This document shows positions 12,211 through 22,065 of a stretch of DNA of 64,000 bases, piece by piece. The notes beneath the pieces are model-generated. The model was not told the origin of the DNA. It worked only from the letters and a program-made list of their open reading frames with translations, and did no database searches. The stretch is from Phytophthora sp. 'mugwort' (taxonomy: Eukaryota; Oomycota; Peronosporomycetes; Peronosporales; Peronosporaceae). The DNA lies in assembly GCA_033558025.1 (NCBI GenBank), contig JAUCEF010000007.1, positions 1,302,001 through 1,366,000 on the forward strand, given 5' to 3'. Each line of letters opens with the position of its first letter. The first letter of the stretch is position 1. Made by a program: the position numbers and the translations under genes.

Positions 12211-15200
12211 TTAATGTTTTTGCAAAAGCTGGCGACATCGCTTGGAGCTTGTTTCAGTAGCAATCTGCAGCTGCGAGGCGACTCGTGACACGAAAGCATG
12301 AGCTTCTTGATAATTCGTGATAACTCCGCCCACATTTGTGATGCTAGTCTGCAAACTCTCGTCTTCACTCTGAAGACTTTCTTCTTCAGCAACAAGTTTG
12401 TCCATATAGTACGCGGATCGACGCAAATGCTGAAGTAACTTGATTGTGTATGTCTCCATCTTGTCTTGCTTACTCTCATTCTCCATGATCTTCTCCGATG
12501 GTTTGAACTGGTCCTGAGAGTCTTCCCCGGGTCGAGTGATGCGTGTTTCACCAGTTTCGCCCGTTTGAAGACAAAATGTGACCCGGTCTGCCAACTTAGG
12601 TTTACGACGACTCCCTTCACTCTCTTCTTCACCGCCGTCTCCATCTAATATCAATGATCGTTTGATACGTTTGAAGTCGCGTTTCTCCAGAGCTAAAGGG
12701 GCGAGTGCTCGACTTTCCAAGCGAAATGGTCGCTTAGACGCCTTGTGCGGAGATGGCGTCGGGATTGCAGGACTTGTGGGGGCTGAACCACTTCGCTGAC
12801 GGAATGGACTGCCACTTAACGTCTTCATACGGTCCTTTCGCCCCTTAAACTCTTCAAGAGCTCGTCGAACGGTGCTCACAGGCTCCTTGAGTCCAAATGT
12901 TCTCACCTTTTCCACCGGTAAGGCACTCAAATCACCAATTGTTTTGATCTTGTAAAAAGAGAAGAATGGACGGAAACCCAACGGGAAATACCGGTATAGC
13001 GATGTTATCGCATCTTGACATCCAACGAGGTCCGGATAAAGGCACTGGGACGTGCTAAGATTTGGACGTTGTGTACGCCCCATAGCTACTTTCGGTGGAG
13101 CTGATTGGGACCCAATGGATGGTATTACTTCTGAGAGCAGTGCTCCAGTTCTCTGTGCAGTTGTTGGGGCAGATTTGGCTTCAGTGTTCTCATCAGTAGC
13201 TGCTGTGTGCTGATTTGAGCTTCGTCCCTCGGGTGAAGAGGCTGGACTGTACACAATAGGGCTTGCACTTGAGAGTGTCGAAAGTTCCCCACTCAGTAGA
13301 CACGGTGAGGGAGTGTTAGTATCTATTGATGCCGACACATAGTCGGACCCCTGTACAATAACATCAGCACTCGAACCATCACTTAACGTCGCAGAACTTC
13401 CCGTGCTGACGGTCGCAGAAACGACAACTCTATTATCGCGAGACTGATGTAAATCCAGCAATAAAGAGGCATTCTGTTGACTTTCGTCAGTATGCTCGGT
13501 CCAATTCTTGGAGATATTTACAAGCTCGTCGAGCATACTCTTCTGTGCATAATCATAAGCGATAAATTCATGGACTGCACGGATGGATTCCTCGCCGAAG
13601 CGAATCACAGCATCCAGTCCTGGGACCCGGTGCTGATCGATGGCTTTTACACTCTCCATAAGTTTCTTCACGACAATATCCAGGGACGCCAGTGTGGCTT
13701 GTTTTCCAGCGATACGGTCATTATTCATATCATCAACAAAAACTGCATTCTCGAACAGTAGATTCAGCACAAGGTACGCGAGTGCATTTGACCTAGACGA
13801 AAAGTCGACATGGTGCTTATTGTCAGTCCAGTTCTTCAACACGGTGGCACACTGAACATACATTTCCTTGAGATACTCCATGCGCTGGGTGATATGTTCA
13901 AAAACTTTGCTCTTTGGATGAAGTAGTACAGCTTGTAAATCTCCCGGAGATGCGGTACCGGACACAAACAGAGCTAGTAACTGGAGTTGCCACTCCAAGC
14001 CAAAGCCCACGGAAGCAACAACAACAACTCCACTAGTTTGTTCTTCAACATTATGTACAGTCTGATCTGTTGGAGTTGGCTTATCGGCCATTACGGCTGA
14101 AGGAGTAATTGTAGTTAATATTCCAAACGAAAAATCAATAGTCATTCTCAAAAGACGTAACCTAAATTTTGACGTAGCTTCATGACGAGTGCTACCTGTT
14201 TGAATGCGATGACAAACCCCTTTCCAGATAGCCAACAACAGCGCACTCGTTCGTCCTTTGCTATCCACACTGCGGCTTTCGTCAGATATCTTAATTAACT
14301 CTGTTACAGCTCCAAAAATGTCTTCTAGCAGAAAAGCTATCCCAATTAATTCGGACGTGATGAAAACACGGTTGCATTTCTGATCACTCGTCGGGCTGAT
14401 TTCTCCAGTCTTCGAATCTGTACTTAGAATTTGCATTGGCTGATTTGTGCCGACAGATCCATCCACAGATGATCCTCCCATTGTGGTGCTACTGCTGTTA
14501 CTTTCACTTCGAGAAGGACTGGCCTTGCTTTTATCTGATACATCTACTGCAGGCTCCCAAATCTGCATAGCAAAGTCAATAAATTGGTCCAACTCGGCAA
14601 TATATGTGCCATCCTTAGCATGCATCCGTTTCTTCAGCAGTGTGAACAGAGGAGATATGACTAATTCACTAAACCAAAACGTTCCATTGGTCACGTTCTG
14701 CTGCAGTCCAGCGTCAACGGCGTGCTGCTGCACTTTGCAGTGCTCATTAAAATCTTGCACCGCAACAGTCACGATCTTTTGCCACGATCCAAATGCCGCA
14801 TTCACGACATTTAGCAGCAGTTCCTGCTCCAAACAAACCTTAATCGGCCATGCCAGTAAACTCACGACCGCCTTATTGAACAGCCAGTTCTGGCACTCGT
14901 GAAATATCCCTACGACATCGCCCCACGCTTGCATAGCCATGAGTCGGACCGCTCCATCTTCGTCTTCCATGCATTTCTCCGGAACGTACAGCACCTGGTT
15001 CAACATTCCTAGGTTACTCGTGAACCTCGACTTCAGCAGTACTAGCGTCAGCTTCCACAGATGCACAGCGTCCTTCCGTCGGTCGCGTCCCATGTGTAAT
15101 TTCATCACCGGCAGCAGATATTTTTCTGCACAGTCCTGCACCATCGTCAGCGTGTCGTGCGTCCACTTTGACAGATGCTTGCTCGCTTCTTTCAGTACGA

Positions 15201-15831
15201 GTCGCGCTTGGGTCCTCGTGGACGTCTCGCTACTCGACAGTCGACTCGCGATCGGCCTTACATATATACTCAGCACTGCTCCGTCGATCCCTAAGTGTTC
15301 TGGATACTTAACCAGTAGCAAATGCAGCCCTTTCAGCGCCTGTACTTCAATAGCTCGTGACTTGAAGGGGTTCACCACGGCTTGTACCAGTCCTTCAACC
15401 GTTCGTGGTAGGAATTTGTGCCTTTCGGCTGGGAAGTTCTGTACTGTGAGGCACCAGAGACACAACTTGTACGTGGCCGGGTCCTGCGTGGAGAACAGCA
15501 GACGCCCCAGTTCTCCAAGGAAAAATGTAATATTCTCGTCCGAGAAGGCAGTAGCCAGACTGCGGTGGTGCATCAGATATGACAGACAACGGAGCGCAGC
15601 GTGCAGAACGTCGATAAGCGCTTCGTGTTGCAGGTCGAAACGCACCTCGCTCAACAGCGATGAAACGTGCGTTCGGAGCTCGAAAATAGAGGCTTCCGAG
15701 TCTTCCAGTCGCAGCAACTCCTCCAGATGCAGGTAAGCATCCAGGCGCGTCTCCATACCACGAGAAAATGGGAATTCCTGCTCCGTGAGCGTCGCCAGCG
15801 CCCGCGCCAGTTGCGTCTCGGCCTGCTCCAT
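12211..15831 (-). CDS. RIF1: RIF1 homologue (replication timing / PP1-recruiting factor)
   Basis: One intronless frame of 1206 residues. The N-terminal two thirds are HEAT-like helices with the Rif1_N pattern (e.g. NWLFNKAVVSLLAWPIKVC). Residues about 928-995 match the C-terminal domain of animal RIF1: a CxYPxLVxC start, then IKTIGDLSALPVEKVRTFGL and STVRRALEEF. Residues 1083-1086 are RVTF (bases 12574-12585) in a basic context (PKLADRVTFCLQ), matching the RVxF protein-phosphatase-1 docking motif. In yeast and animals RIF1 brings PP1 to origins to oppose DDK and so sets replication timing. An Ala/Ser/Pro-rich disordered linker (~residues 800-920) separates the domains. The protein is shorter than human RIF1 (~2470 aa) and close in layout to yeast. 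The gene is divergent from the gene at 16002 and lies upstream of the pseudokinase gene on the same strand. Confidence 0.88.
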   Translation of the reverse strand: MEQAETQLARALATLTEQEFPFSRGMETRLDAYLHLEELLRLEDSEASIFELRTHVSSLLSEVRFDLQHEALIDVLHAALRCLSYLMHHRSLATAFSDENITFFLGELGRLLFSTQDPATYKLCLWCLTVQNFPAERHKFLPRTVEGLVQAVVNPFKSRAIEVQALKGLHLLLVKYPEHLGIDGAVLSIYVRPIASRLSSSETSTRTQARLVLKEASKHLSKWTHDTLTMVQDCAEKYLLPVMKLHMGRDRRKDAVHLWKLTLVLLKSRFTSNLGMLNQVLYVPEKCMEDEDGAVRLMAMQAWGDVVGIFHECQNWLFNKAVVSLLAWPIKVCLEQELLLNVVNAAFGSWQKIVTVAVQDFNEHCKVQQHAVDAGLQQNVTNGTFWFSELVISPLFTLLKKRMHAKDGTYIAELDQFIDFAMQIWEPAVDVSDKSKASPSRSESNSSSTTMGGSSVDGSVGTNQPMQILSTDSKTGEISPTSDQKCNRVFITSELIGIAFLLEDIFGAVTELIKISDESRSVDSKGRTSALLLAIWKGVCHRIQTGSTRHEATSKFRLRLLRMTIDFSFGILTTITPSAVMADKPTPTDQTVHNVEEQTSGVVVVASVGFGLEWQLQLLALFVSGTASPGDLQAVLLHPKSKVFEHITQRMEYLKEMYVQCATVLKNWTDNKHHVDFSSRSNALAYLVLNLLFENAVFVDDMNNDRIAGKQATLASLDIVVKKLMESVKAIDQHRVPGLDAVIRFGEESIRAVHEFIAYDYAQKSMLDELVNISKNWTEHTDESQQNASLLLDLHQSRDNRVVVSATVSTGSSATLSDGSSADVIVQGSDYVSASIDTNTPSPCLLSGELSTLSSASPIVYSPASSPEGRSSNQHTAATDENTEAKSAPTTAQRTGALLSEVIPSIGSQSAPPKVAMGRTQRPNLSTSQCLYPDLVGCQDAITSLYRYFPLGFRPFFSFYKIKTIGDLSALPVEKVRTFGLKEPVSTVRRALEEFKGRKDRMKTLSGSPFRQRSGSAPTSPAIPTPSPHKASKRPFRLESRALAPLALEKRDFKRIKRSLILDGDGGEEESEGSRRKPKLADRVTFCLQTGETGETRITRPGEDSQDQFKPSEKIMENESKQDKMETYTIKLLQHLRRSAYYMDKLVAEEESLQSEDESLQTSITNVGGVITNYQEAHAFVSRVASQLQIATETSSKRCRQLLQKH

Positions 15832-16001
15832 TAGGACGTTGGTTTTTGCTTACGAGTATTGAAAATGGCACACCACATGAACGTAACATAGTGTACACGA
15901 CATCACTATGTAACGTTCAACATTTTTGACGTAACGTTGGTGTGCAGACTTCCGACGGTTCCGAAACTCGAGCCCAACGTGCGGTCATTAGATCGAAGGA
16001 T
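15832..16001. promoter_or_regulatory. 170-bp divergent promoter with imperfect palindrome
   Basis: Lies between RIF1 (-) and the small helical protein gene (+). It contains ACGTAACATAGTG at 15881-15893 and CACTATGTAACGT at 15904-15916, inverted copies with 12 of 13 positions matching across a 10-base spacer. Another GTAACGTT core lies at 15931-15938. Repeated GTAACGTT cores in so short a two-way promoter suggest a bound factor, but no known site is claimed. Confidence 0.5.
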
Positions 16002-16757
16002 GGCGGACAAGGGCGACAAGAAGCCGTGGGACGACGCGCTGGGCGCCGTGTCCAAGCAGATGGACGAGGCTTCCAAGAGCGTACGCGATGCAGCCGCGGG
16101 ACCTGTGAACCAGGCGCGCGATGTGGTGCTGAGCGAGGTGGACCACGCAAAGGAACTCACGAGCTCGGCTCGCCATGCTATCCGTGAGACGACGGAGCAG
16201 GCGTGGGAGGCAGCCAAGACGCTCGCGGCGCCCGCTGTGGACGTGTTCGAGCGCGCGGACGGCGACGAGGGCACGCAGCTGCGCAAACAACTAGGCGCGG
16301 CTCGCGAGAGCCTTAACGTACAGCTCTACGCGGCGCAGCTGCAGCTGCAAGAGGCCAGGAAGATCGCGGACGACCAGCTGATCCCCGTTAAGGGCGCGCT
16401 GGCCGTCGCCCAGCTGCGTCAGTGTACTATACTGCTCTAGTAGTATACTACTACAAGTATATTAATGCTGTATTCTTGTTACTGTGCGTAGAGCTGGTGA
16501 AAGCGAATGAATTCCGTCGCGAGCACCCGGAGGTGGCAGCGGCCGGTCTGGCGGTCGTCGTGGGTGTGCCGTCCCTCTTGATCCGTACGTGATAGAGGGT
16601 TGATGGCGTTGTTTATGTGAAAATGGCTGATGGATGTTGTGTATTGTTTTTGGCAGGCGGCAAGTGGTTGGCAGTACGGAACTCGGTGCTGGCGGTTGGT
16701 GCCGGCGCGGCAGCGTGCTACGGCTCAGACAAGTGGGCCGAGAAGAAGCGGAAATAG
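16002..16757 (+). CDS. Small amphipathic-helical protein with hydrophobic C-terminus, hypothetical
   Basis: Three exons (16002-16418, about 16491-16584, about 16658-16757) give a protein of about 200 residues. The first ~140 residues are charged, alanine-rich helix with heptad-like spacing (e.g. SKQMDEASKSVRDAAAG, QLQEARKIADDQLI). Two hydrophobic, Gly/Ala-rich stretches follow (AAAGLAVVVGVPSLLI and SVLAVGAGAAACYG), and the tail is basic (DKWAEKKRK). The layout is reminiscent of MICOS MIC26/27-type or other apolipoprotein-like membrane proteins, but I see no sequence signature that proves it. The phase-1 donor GTCAGT at 16419 and the later splice sites keep the frame open. The ATG follows the shared promoter with RIF1 directly. 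Confidence 0.68.
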
Positions 16758-17034
16758 AGAGAGAAAGCTGGCATAGGACGTGGATTGCATCACATCATAT
16801 TACATTGCGAGCCTTGGTTGAAGTTACAGAAAGACAGGAAAATTGGGATCGTAAGAAGATGAAGAACGGGACACTCCTGAATCCTCATGCGATAATTGTT
16901 GTACTTGATGTGTTGTGCTTTTCATTACAGGCACAAGTGCGAGGATTAAGGGAACGATTTCGGGTTAGTATAACCAGCAGTGCAGGTTGCATAATTTTAT
17001 GTTTTTAGCATAAAACAGTTTCAAGAAGTCAAAG

Positions 17035-20000
17035 ATGATAAGGTTTATTCCGGGCATTGTTGATAAATACGACGCAAGGGGTTATTTTCTAATGACCGAG
17101 TCAACGACACGAGGCTTCAGATCACAATGGTCGTATGATCATGACCAAGGTCATGACAATGGTCGTGAGGAAAGTACAGTGCAATGGCTCAGTGTGGATC
17201 GAGCAGCAGAGCAGATACGGCGACGAGAAGAGCAGCATCAGCTGGAAGATGACTTTGATACAATGGACTTTGATACACGGGCCGCCGCGCTTGAAGCGCA
17301 CTTTTTCCACCCAACTCGACTCGCAAGTCCTCGGTCCGGTGGTAAATCTCCTGCACCTACACGACCCATTGCAAGAGTTCGTCCACAGTCAGCGTCAGTT
17401 GCTCGTCGCGTAGCAGAAAGTAATGGAGCGAATGCTAGCAGAGTGAGGCCTCAGTCAGCGAAAACCAGGTCCGAGGTGCCGTGCAGTTCCAACGTAACGC
17501 AGACGGAAAACCATGTTGGATGGAAGTCTGGGGCTCAACAAAACCCTAGGAAATGGAGAGAAATGCTGGCTCGTGGACCAGAATTCAAACAACTCTCGTT
17601 GCGAAGACTGGAGTTAGAAACGTATGAGCTGCTGTATAACACGCTCCAGCAGCAACAGGTGCCCGAGCGAAACTCCACGACTCGAAGACGGAAGAGAAAG
17701 AACAACGTTGGTAGCACTGATAGGCGCCCAGACTATAGTCCGGCACCTGCCTGTGGGAGTGGTCTTTGTTTGGCACGAAGTCGCAAGGAACGACAGCAGG
17801 AACACGACCGGCAAATGATGTCAAGTGGCAATCGTCGACAGTCTTCACGTGCCAACGAGGTTGAGAAAGCTATTAAAGAGAAGCGAGCGATTCAATATAA
17901 AACAAGGAAACGGAGTAAGCTGCTGAAGAAGAAATCCCTCAAGCAGTTTCAAGAGTCTCAACACGAAATTCAAGCCTCTTCACGGGGAAAACTGCCCAAG
18001 GAACCGTGTTTGAGGCGTCAATCAAGCGCACAGCGTACAGCTAGGGGGCCATGGATACCGCCAGGTTCTTCCAGCTCACTTGCTCTTAGAGGCGTATCCT
18101 CTGGAACTAGCGAAATACCACAAGCAAAGCGAGTTGCGCAAGTTCTAGAAGCGTTTCGAAGCCACGCGGACACACACTTACGCGTGTCCAAGAATGTGCA
18201 CAAGCAACTCAAGAAGGTGCAGCAATCCATTAAGACAGCAAGAGAACGGAAGACCCGGAAACTGGAGCAAAACGTCACAGGTGGCTTTGCAAAGTCTACG
18301 CGACCAAAATCGGCCAATGCTAGGGTCACAAGACAGACGTCGGACAGGTTAATCAGTTCAGACGAGCAACCTCATCAAAGTTACAGCAACCAAGAGAAGG
18401 ACGGCGTCGACGACGAAATGAAACAAAACCGTATTTCGTTTAGACCGGTACCAAGTGAACGACAATCACCGAGTGAGACCTTGCTCAGTGAGGCACCTGC
18501 TACTCCAAGGTTGATCATCCCTCCGCTGAAACTACCTCCATGGCCGTGGGAAGACAGCGACAGCCTCGATACTGCTTCTATGCTATCTCAATGCAGTAAT
18601 CTTGATCTGGAAAGTGCAGTGGCGGGAGTTTCTAACGGGTTGTTTGAAAACGATATCATGGTAGACCCAGTGGATTTCATGGAAGCCGCGATCAGCGCAG
18701 AGGCTGGGTTTGTGTCGGAATTGAAATCGAACAACAAAGAAAAAAATGAATCTGAGACTTCAGCGGATTATGACTCAACAGCGGACAATATCGTCAAATT
18801 AAGTGGTGTAAGTGGTAGAAATGTTGATGCCAACACGCCAAAAGGAAGTAGTATCGTCCAAGATACTCGACCAGATGATGCGGATTGGAATGAATCGGTC
18901 AATCGAGATGGTATTCAGAGAAGACAGGAAATGAAGGTCTCTGAGTGTCTAAATAGTGTCACAATTGAAGACGGATATCTCGCCGAAAGTCTAATGGAAC
19001 AAGCAAGCACGGGACTATCGTCGATAGAATCGGAACCTTCGCCAGTCGCACTGGACTGTGAATTGCAAACAGAGGACTCTTCGCTTGCCTCCCCGACAAA
19101 ACTACATCGTGGTCTTAATTTTTCTGGTGAAGACAGTGACCGAGCGAATGAGGTCTTTTTCCTGGTAAGAAAGCTGACGAGCCCAAAAGTGGTCAGTACC
19201 CTGTTGCCAGTCGAAGTCAACATGACAATTTCCCAACTTGCAGAGAAAGAAGCAATTGTTTGTACAACAAAAGAATCGACATCGGATTCGAATACATCAG
19301 GAATTGGTACGCCTTCGAACAGCGCCGGAAGTGATATGAGCTGTATTGAACAAGCAGTAAGCGTACAATACATGGTAAATACGAGCCAATGCAGCAGAGT
19401 CGAAGCGGTTGGACTGAATGGCAGTACTACACACGCCGACAGCGTCATTGGCATTAGTCCTCAGTCAGCAGGTGATAGTACCGTGCACTTTGTTGAAGTC
19501 AGCGCGAGTAGTGAACGCAGTTCGAGTGGAAATGTTTTATTTGATGAACCCGCTCAAATGGCAGAAGAAGCAGAGTCGTCCTTGTCAGTGATAGTTAAAC
19601 GACGAACTGCGAGCGAGACAAATTGTAGCGATGAAGTGGCTTCAACGTCCCCAGATTTGGAACGCAAAGTTTACAACAGTGTTCAGGATCGCGACATTAA
19701 TTGTGGTACAACTATGAGTGGAAACCAGTTTGATTACAGCATTACCGAGCTCTTGGATGTACCCCCTACAGCCTCGGAGAGTATTGTACTGGATCAAGCC
19801 TCGGAGTTTGTTGGATTTCTTCAGCATCTGACAGGTCCTGATGTCATGTCTCAAGTCACTGTGACCGTTCAACTCGCTACCAGTGAAGCTGCAGAGAAAC
19901 TTGATCGAAATGAGCGAATTGCTGATGCACAACCCCCCGAAGACAACCGAAATCATTCAGAGTCAGACGACACAGGTAGTGAACAGCCAGAAAGCAAGCA

Positions 20001-22065
20001 TGAAGAAACTGTACCGTTAAATCAAGTGAGCCTTGTCATGGACCCGACTGCTGCAAGAACAACCCAGCTTACAACCATTAGCGTACCCCCAACTGGAAGT
20101 GACGAAAGCAAGGACGAGTTAAAGGCTGAGTATGCGATTACGACGACTACCAGTCCAAGCGGCAGGAACCAACCTCCTTCGCCACAGAAGAATATAACCA
20201 GCAAGTTCAAAGCTTCTTCAAGTTTCCGAAGCCCCCAACCAAAGAAGAAGAAACTTGCGGTGCTTGCAAATGCTACAGTGACTTCCCTGCCAACGCAAAG
20301 CTTATCTCCAGACGCTCACGATAGCATTACTGATCTTCCGGACAAAGACCACTTACAGTTGCATCAACAAACCGTAACTCGCTTATTCTTGCAGCGAGTT
20401 TCATCACGGAAGTTAATCGAGACAGATTCCAGTCCCAGCCATTCGCATAAAGTGCTTGTCGAGCGTGACAACCAATCGGAACCAGCAACGCCAGTGACTG
20501 CCAAGGCTACAGATGTCGTCATGGATATTGAAACTCCACTTGATCAAAGTGTCAAACCCGTAAAGAAGCGAGAATATATTGACGGACACTCTGCCTCGCT
20601 TCTGGAACACGAATGCTCTCAAGCATTGAACGACAGCGAGTCGACAGTTCGAGTAACAGAGACCTTCGCTGGTACGTCTGATCTATCATCATCACCTACT
20701 AAGGATACGAGTTCTGCTAGTGTTCATGATGGTTCAGCTGCGACGTCAGTAATGACCGAAACCTTAGCAGTTCCGACGCGGATCGAGTCACTGGACTCAG
20801 CTGACCAAGCACTCTGGCTACAGGTGCCCAATGCACCGAATAACTTACTCGATGATGACCAAGAGGCTTCAACGCAAGAGCCATCACAAGCTGCTTCGGA
20901 TATCATCAACAACTTATTGCCTTCTACCAGTCCTGATACTGAAGGTGTCGATCTGGATCCTACGCAGCCGTCGGTGAAGTACCACAACGCAGCTCGCAAG
21001 ATAGAAGCTCAGTACCGATGTTTTGTACGGCGTCGACTGATTCTCGACCAACTGCGGTTCATGATGGCAAAGCGCCGCCGCCAAACGCGGAGGAAGTATC
21101 GCCACAAGGTTAAGAAGACCAAGACCGTAGACACAATGGGAAGCGACCTCGAGAACGAGAGTCCAGTGGCTGAGGTAGCGACGGAGACGAACAGCGTCGA
21201 TAACCTGGCGGAAGAGGTCCAGCAAGTTGTACCGACAACAGTGAGTAGTGAAATGACCCCGAAGCCGTCTTTAAGCGAGGAATCGGTGCCATTGACAGGG
21301 GCCGTGAGACTTGGAGTCCGCAAAGACTCGAGCGAGTATACGTTCGGACTCTTTGACGGCTCGACGGACGCGATGCTAGACGCTGCCACTGTTCATAGAG
21401 TAGAGGATAGCAACGACTCGCTGTCAATAGAGACCATGCGTGCAACTGCAACAAGCTTGGAAAAGTTAGACGCCCAGCAACGCGATACCAAAACTGAGGA
21501 TGCCGTTCTCGTGGAAGTTACGTCCGAAGCTGCAAAGATGCAACCGCGTTGGGACCGCTACGTGGACAGCGCGAGCAGCAAGTCGTTCTACTACCACCCG
21601 CAGACGAACGAGACACGGTGGACAGTCCCAGACGACCACGCTGCCATAAATTCGTCTTGTGCTACCCTCACAACACCACACGTTGGAGGAGCCACTGCTA
21701 CAGTCTGTGACGCTGTCGTCTCGCCAAACGGGCAGTCCGCCACCATACAGAGAACATGGCAAGAGTTCTTGGACGAGACAACTGGTCAGCTGTATTACTA
21801 CAACACCAAGACTGGCGAGTGCTCATGGGAACCGCCGACCGATTCTCCTGAAATCGTAGAGTCGCTGGAATCCGTTGCAACAGCTGCAGCTGCAAATAGT
21901 ATGAGCCCGTGGATCATGTACATTGACCCTATAAGCCAAGCGCCGTACTATGTGAACATGGAGACACTGGCCGCGAGCTGGGAGCAGCCTGAAGACTTTG
22001 TCGTGACAGCCATTGAAGACGCTTATGTCATTGCTATCGATGACCATGCGACGCTAGAAGTATAA
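17035..22065 (+). CDS. Large IQ-motif and triple WW-domain protein
   Basis: One open frame of 1676 residues without introns. Residues 1-450 are basic and low in complexity (Arg/Lys/Gln/Ser), with RPQSA repeats around residues 120-150. Residues 450-1300 are acidic, Ser/Thr-rich and probably disordered. Near residue 1318 there is an IQ-like calmodulin/light-chain motif (ARKIEAQYRCFVRRRLI) followed by a strongly basic stretch. Three WW domains end the protein: about 1504-1536 (WDRYVDSASSKSFYYHP), 1573-1603 (TWQEFLDETTGQLYYYN) and 1624-1657 (PWIMYIDPISQAPYYVN). Each has the two Trp and central YYY/YY pattern that binds Pro-rich ligands. IQ plus tandem WW near the C-terminus is common in flagellar and cytoskeletal proteins of protists, but the role here is open. 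The start could also be Met-20. Confidence 0.85.
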   Translation: MIRFIPGIVDKYDARGYFLMTESTTRGFRSQWSYDHDQGHDNGREESTVQWLSVDRAAEQIRRREEQHQLEDDFDTMDFDTRAAALEAHFFHPTRLASPRSGGKSPAPTRPIARVRPQSASVARRVAESNGANASRVRPQSAKTRSEVPCSSNVTQTENHVGWKSGAQQNPRKWREMLARGPEFKQLSLRRLELETYELLYNTLQQQQVPERNSTTRRRKRKNNVGSTDRRPDYSPAPACGSGLCLARSRKERQQEHDRQMMSSGNRRQSSRANEVEKAIKEKRAIQYKTRKRSKLLKKKSLKQFQESQHEIQASSRGKLPKEPCLRRQSSAQRTARGPWIPPGSSSSLALRGVSSGTSEIPQAKRVAQVLEAFRSHADTHLRVSKNVHKQLKKVQQSIKTARERKTRKLEQNVTGGFAKSTRPKSANARVTRQTSDRLISSDEQPHQSYSNQEKDGVDDEMKQNRISFRPVPSERQSPSETLLSEAPATPRLIIPPLKLPPWPWEDSDSLDTASMLSQCSNLDLESAVAGVSNGLFENDIMVDPVDFMEAAISAEAGFVSELKSNNKEKNESETSADYDSTADNIVKLSGVSGRNVDANTPKGSSIVQDTRPDDADWNESVNRDGIQRRQEMKVSECLNSVTIEDGYLAESLMEQASTGLSSIESEPSPVALDCELQTEDSSLASPTKLHRGLNFSGEDSDRANEVFFLVRKLTSPKVVSTLLPVEVNMTISQLAEKEAIVCTTKESTSDSNTSGIGTPSNSAGSDMSCIEQAVSVQYMVNTSQCSRVEAVGLNGSTTHADSVIGISPQSAGDSTVHFVEVSASSERSSSGNVLFDEPAQMAEEAESSLSVIVKRRTASETNCSDEVASTSPDLERKVYNSVQDRDINCGTTMSGNQFDYSITELLDVPPTASESIVLDQASEFVGFLQHLTGPDVMSQVTVTVQLATSEAAEKLDRNERIADAQPPEDNRNHSESDDTGSEQPESKHEETVPLNQVSLVMDPTAARTTQLTTISVPPTGSDESKDELKAEYAITTTTSPSGRNQPPSPQKNITSKFKASSSFRSPQPKKKKLAVLANATVTSLPTQSLSPDAHDSITDLPDKDHLQLHQQTVTRLFLQRVSSRKLIETDSSPSHSHKVLVERDNQSEPATPVTAKATDVVMDIETPLDQSVKPVKKREYIDGHSASLLEHECSQALNDSESTVRVTETFAGTSDLSSSPTKDTSSASVHDGSAATSVMTETLAVPTRIESLDSADQALWLQVPNAPNNLLDDDQEASTQEPSQAASDIINNLLPSTSPDTEGVDLDPTQPSVKYHNAARKIEAQYRCFVRRRLILDQLRFMMAKRRRQTRRKYRHKVKKTKTVDTMGSDLENESPVAEVATETNSVDNLAEEVQQVVPTTVSSEMTPKPSLSEESVPLTGAVRLGVRKDSSEYTFGLFDGSTDAMLDAATVHRVEDSNDSLSIETMRATATSLEKLDAQQRDTKTEDAVLVEVTSEAAKMQPRWDRYVDSASSKSFYYHPQTNETRWTVPDDHAAINSSCATLTTPHVGGATATVCDAVVSPNGQSATIQRTWQEFLDETTGQLYYYNTKTGECSWEPPTDSPEIVESLESVATAAAANSMSPWIMYIDPISQAPYYVNMETLAASWEQPEDFVVTAIEDAYVIAIDDHATLEV

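Noticed and set aside
14939..15736. 265-aa plus-strand ORF
   Set aside because: Antisense to the RIF1 HEAT region with no domain of its own.
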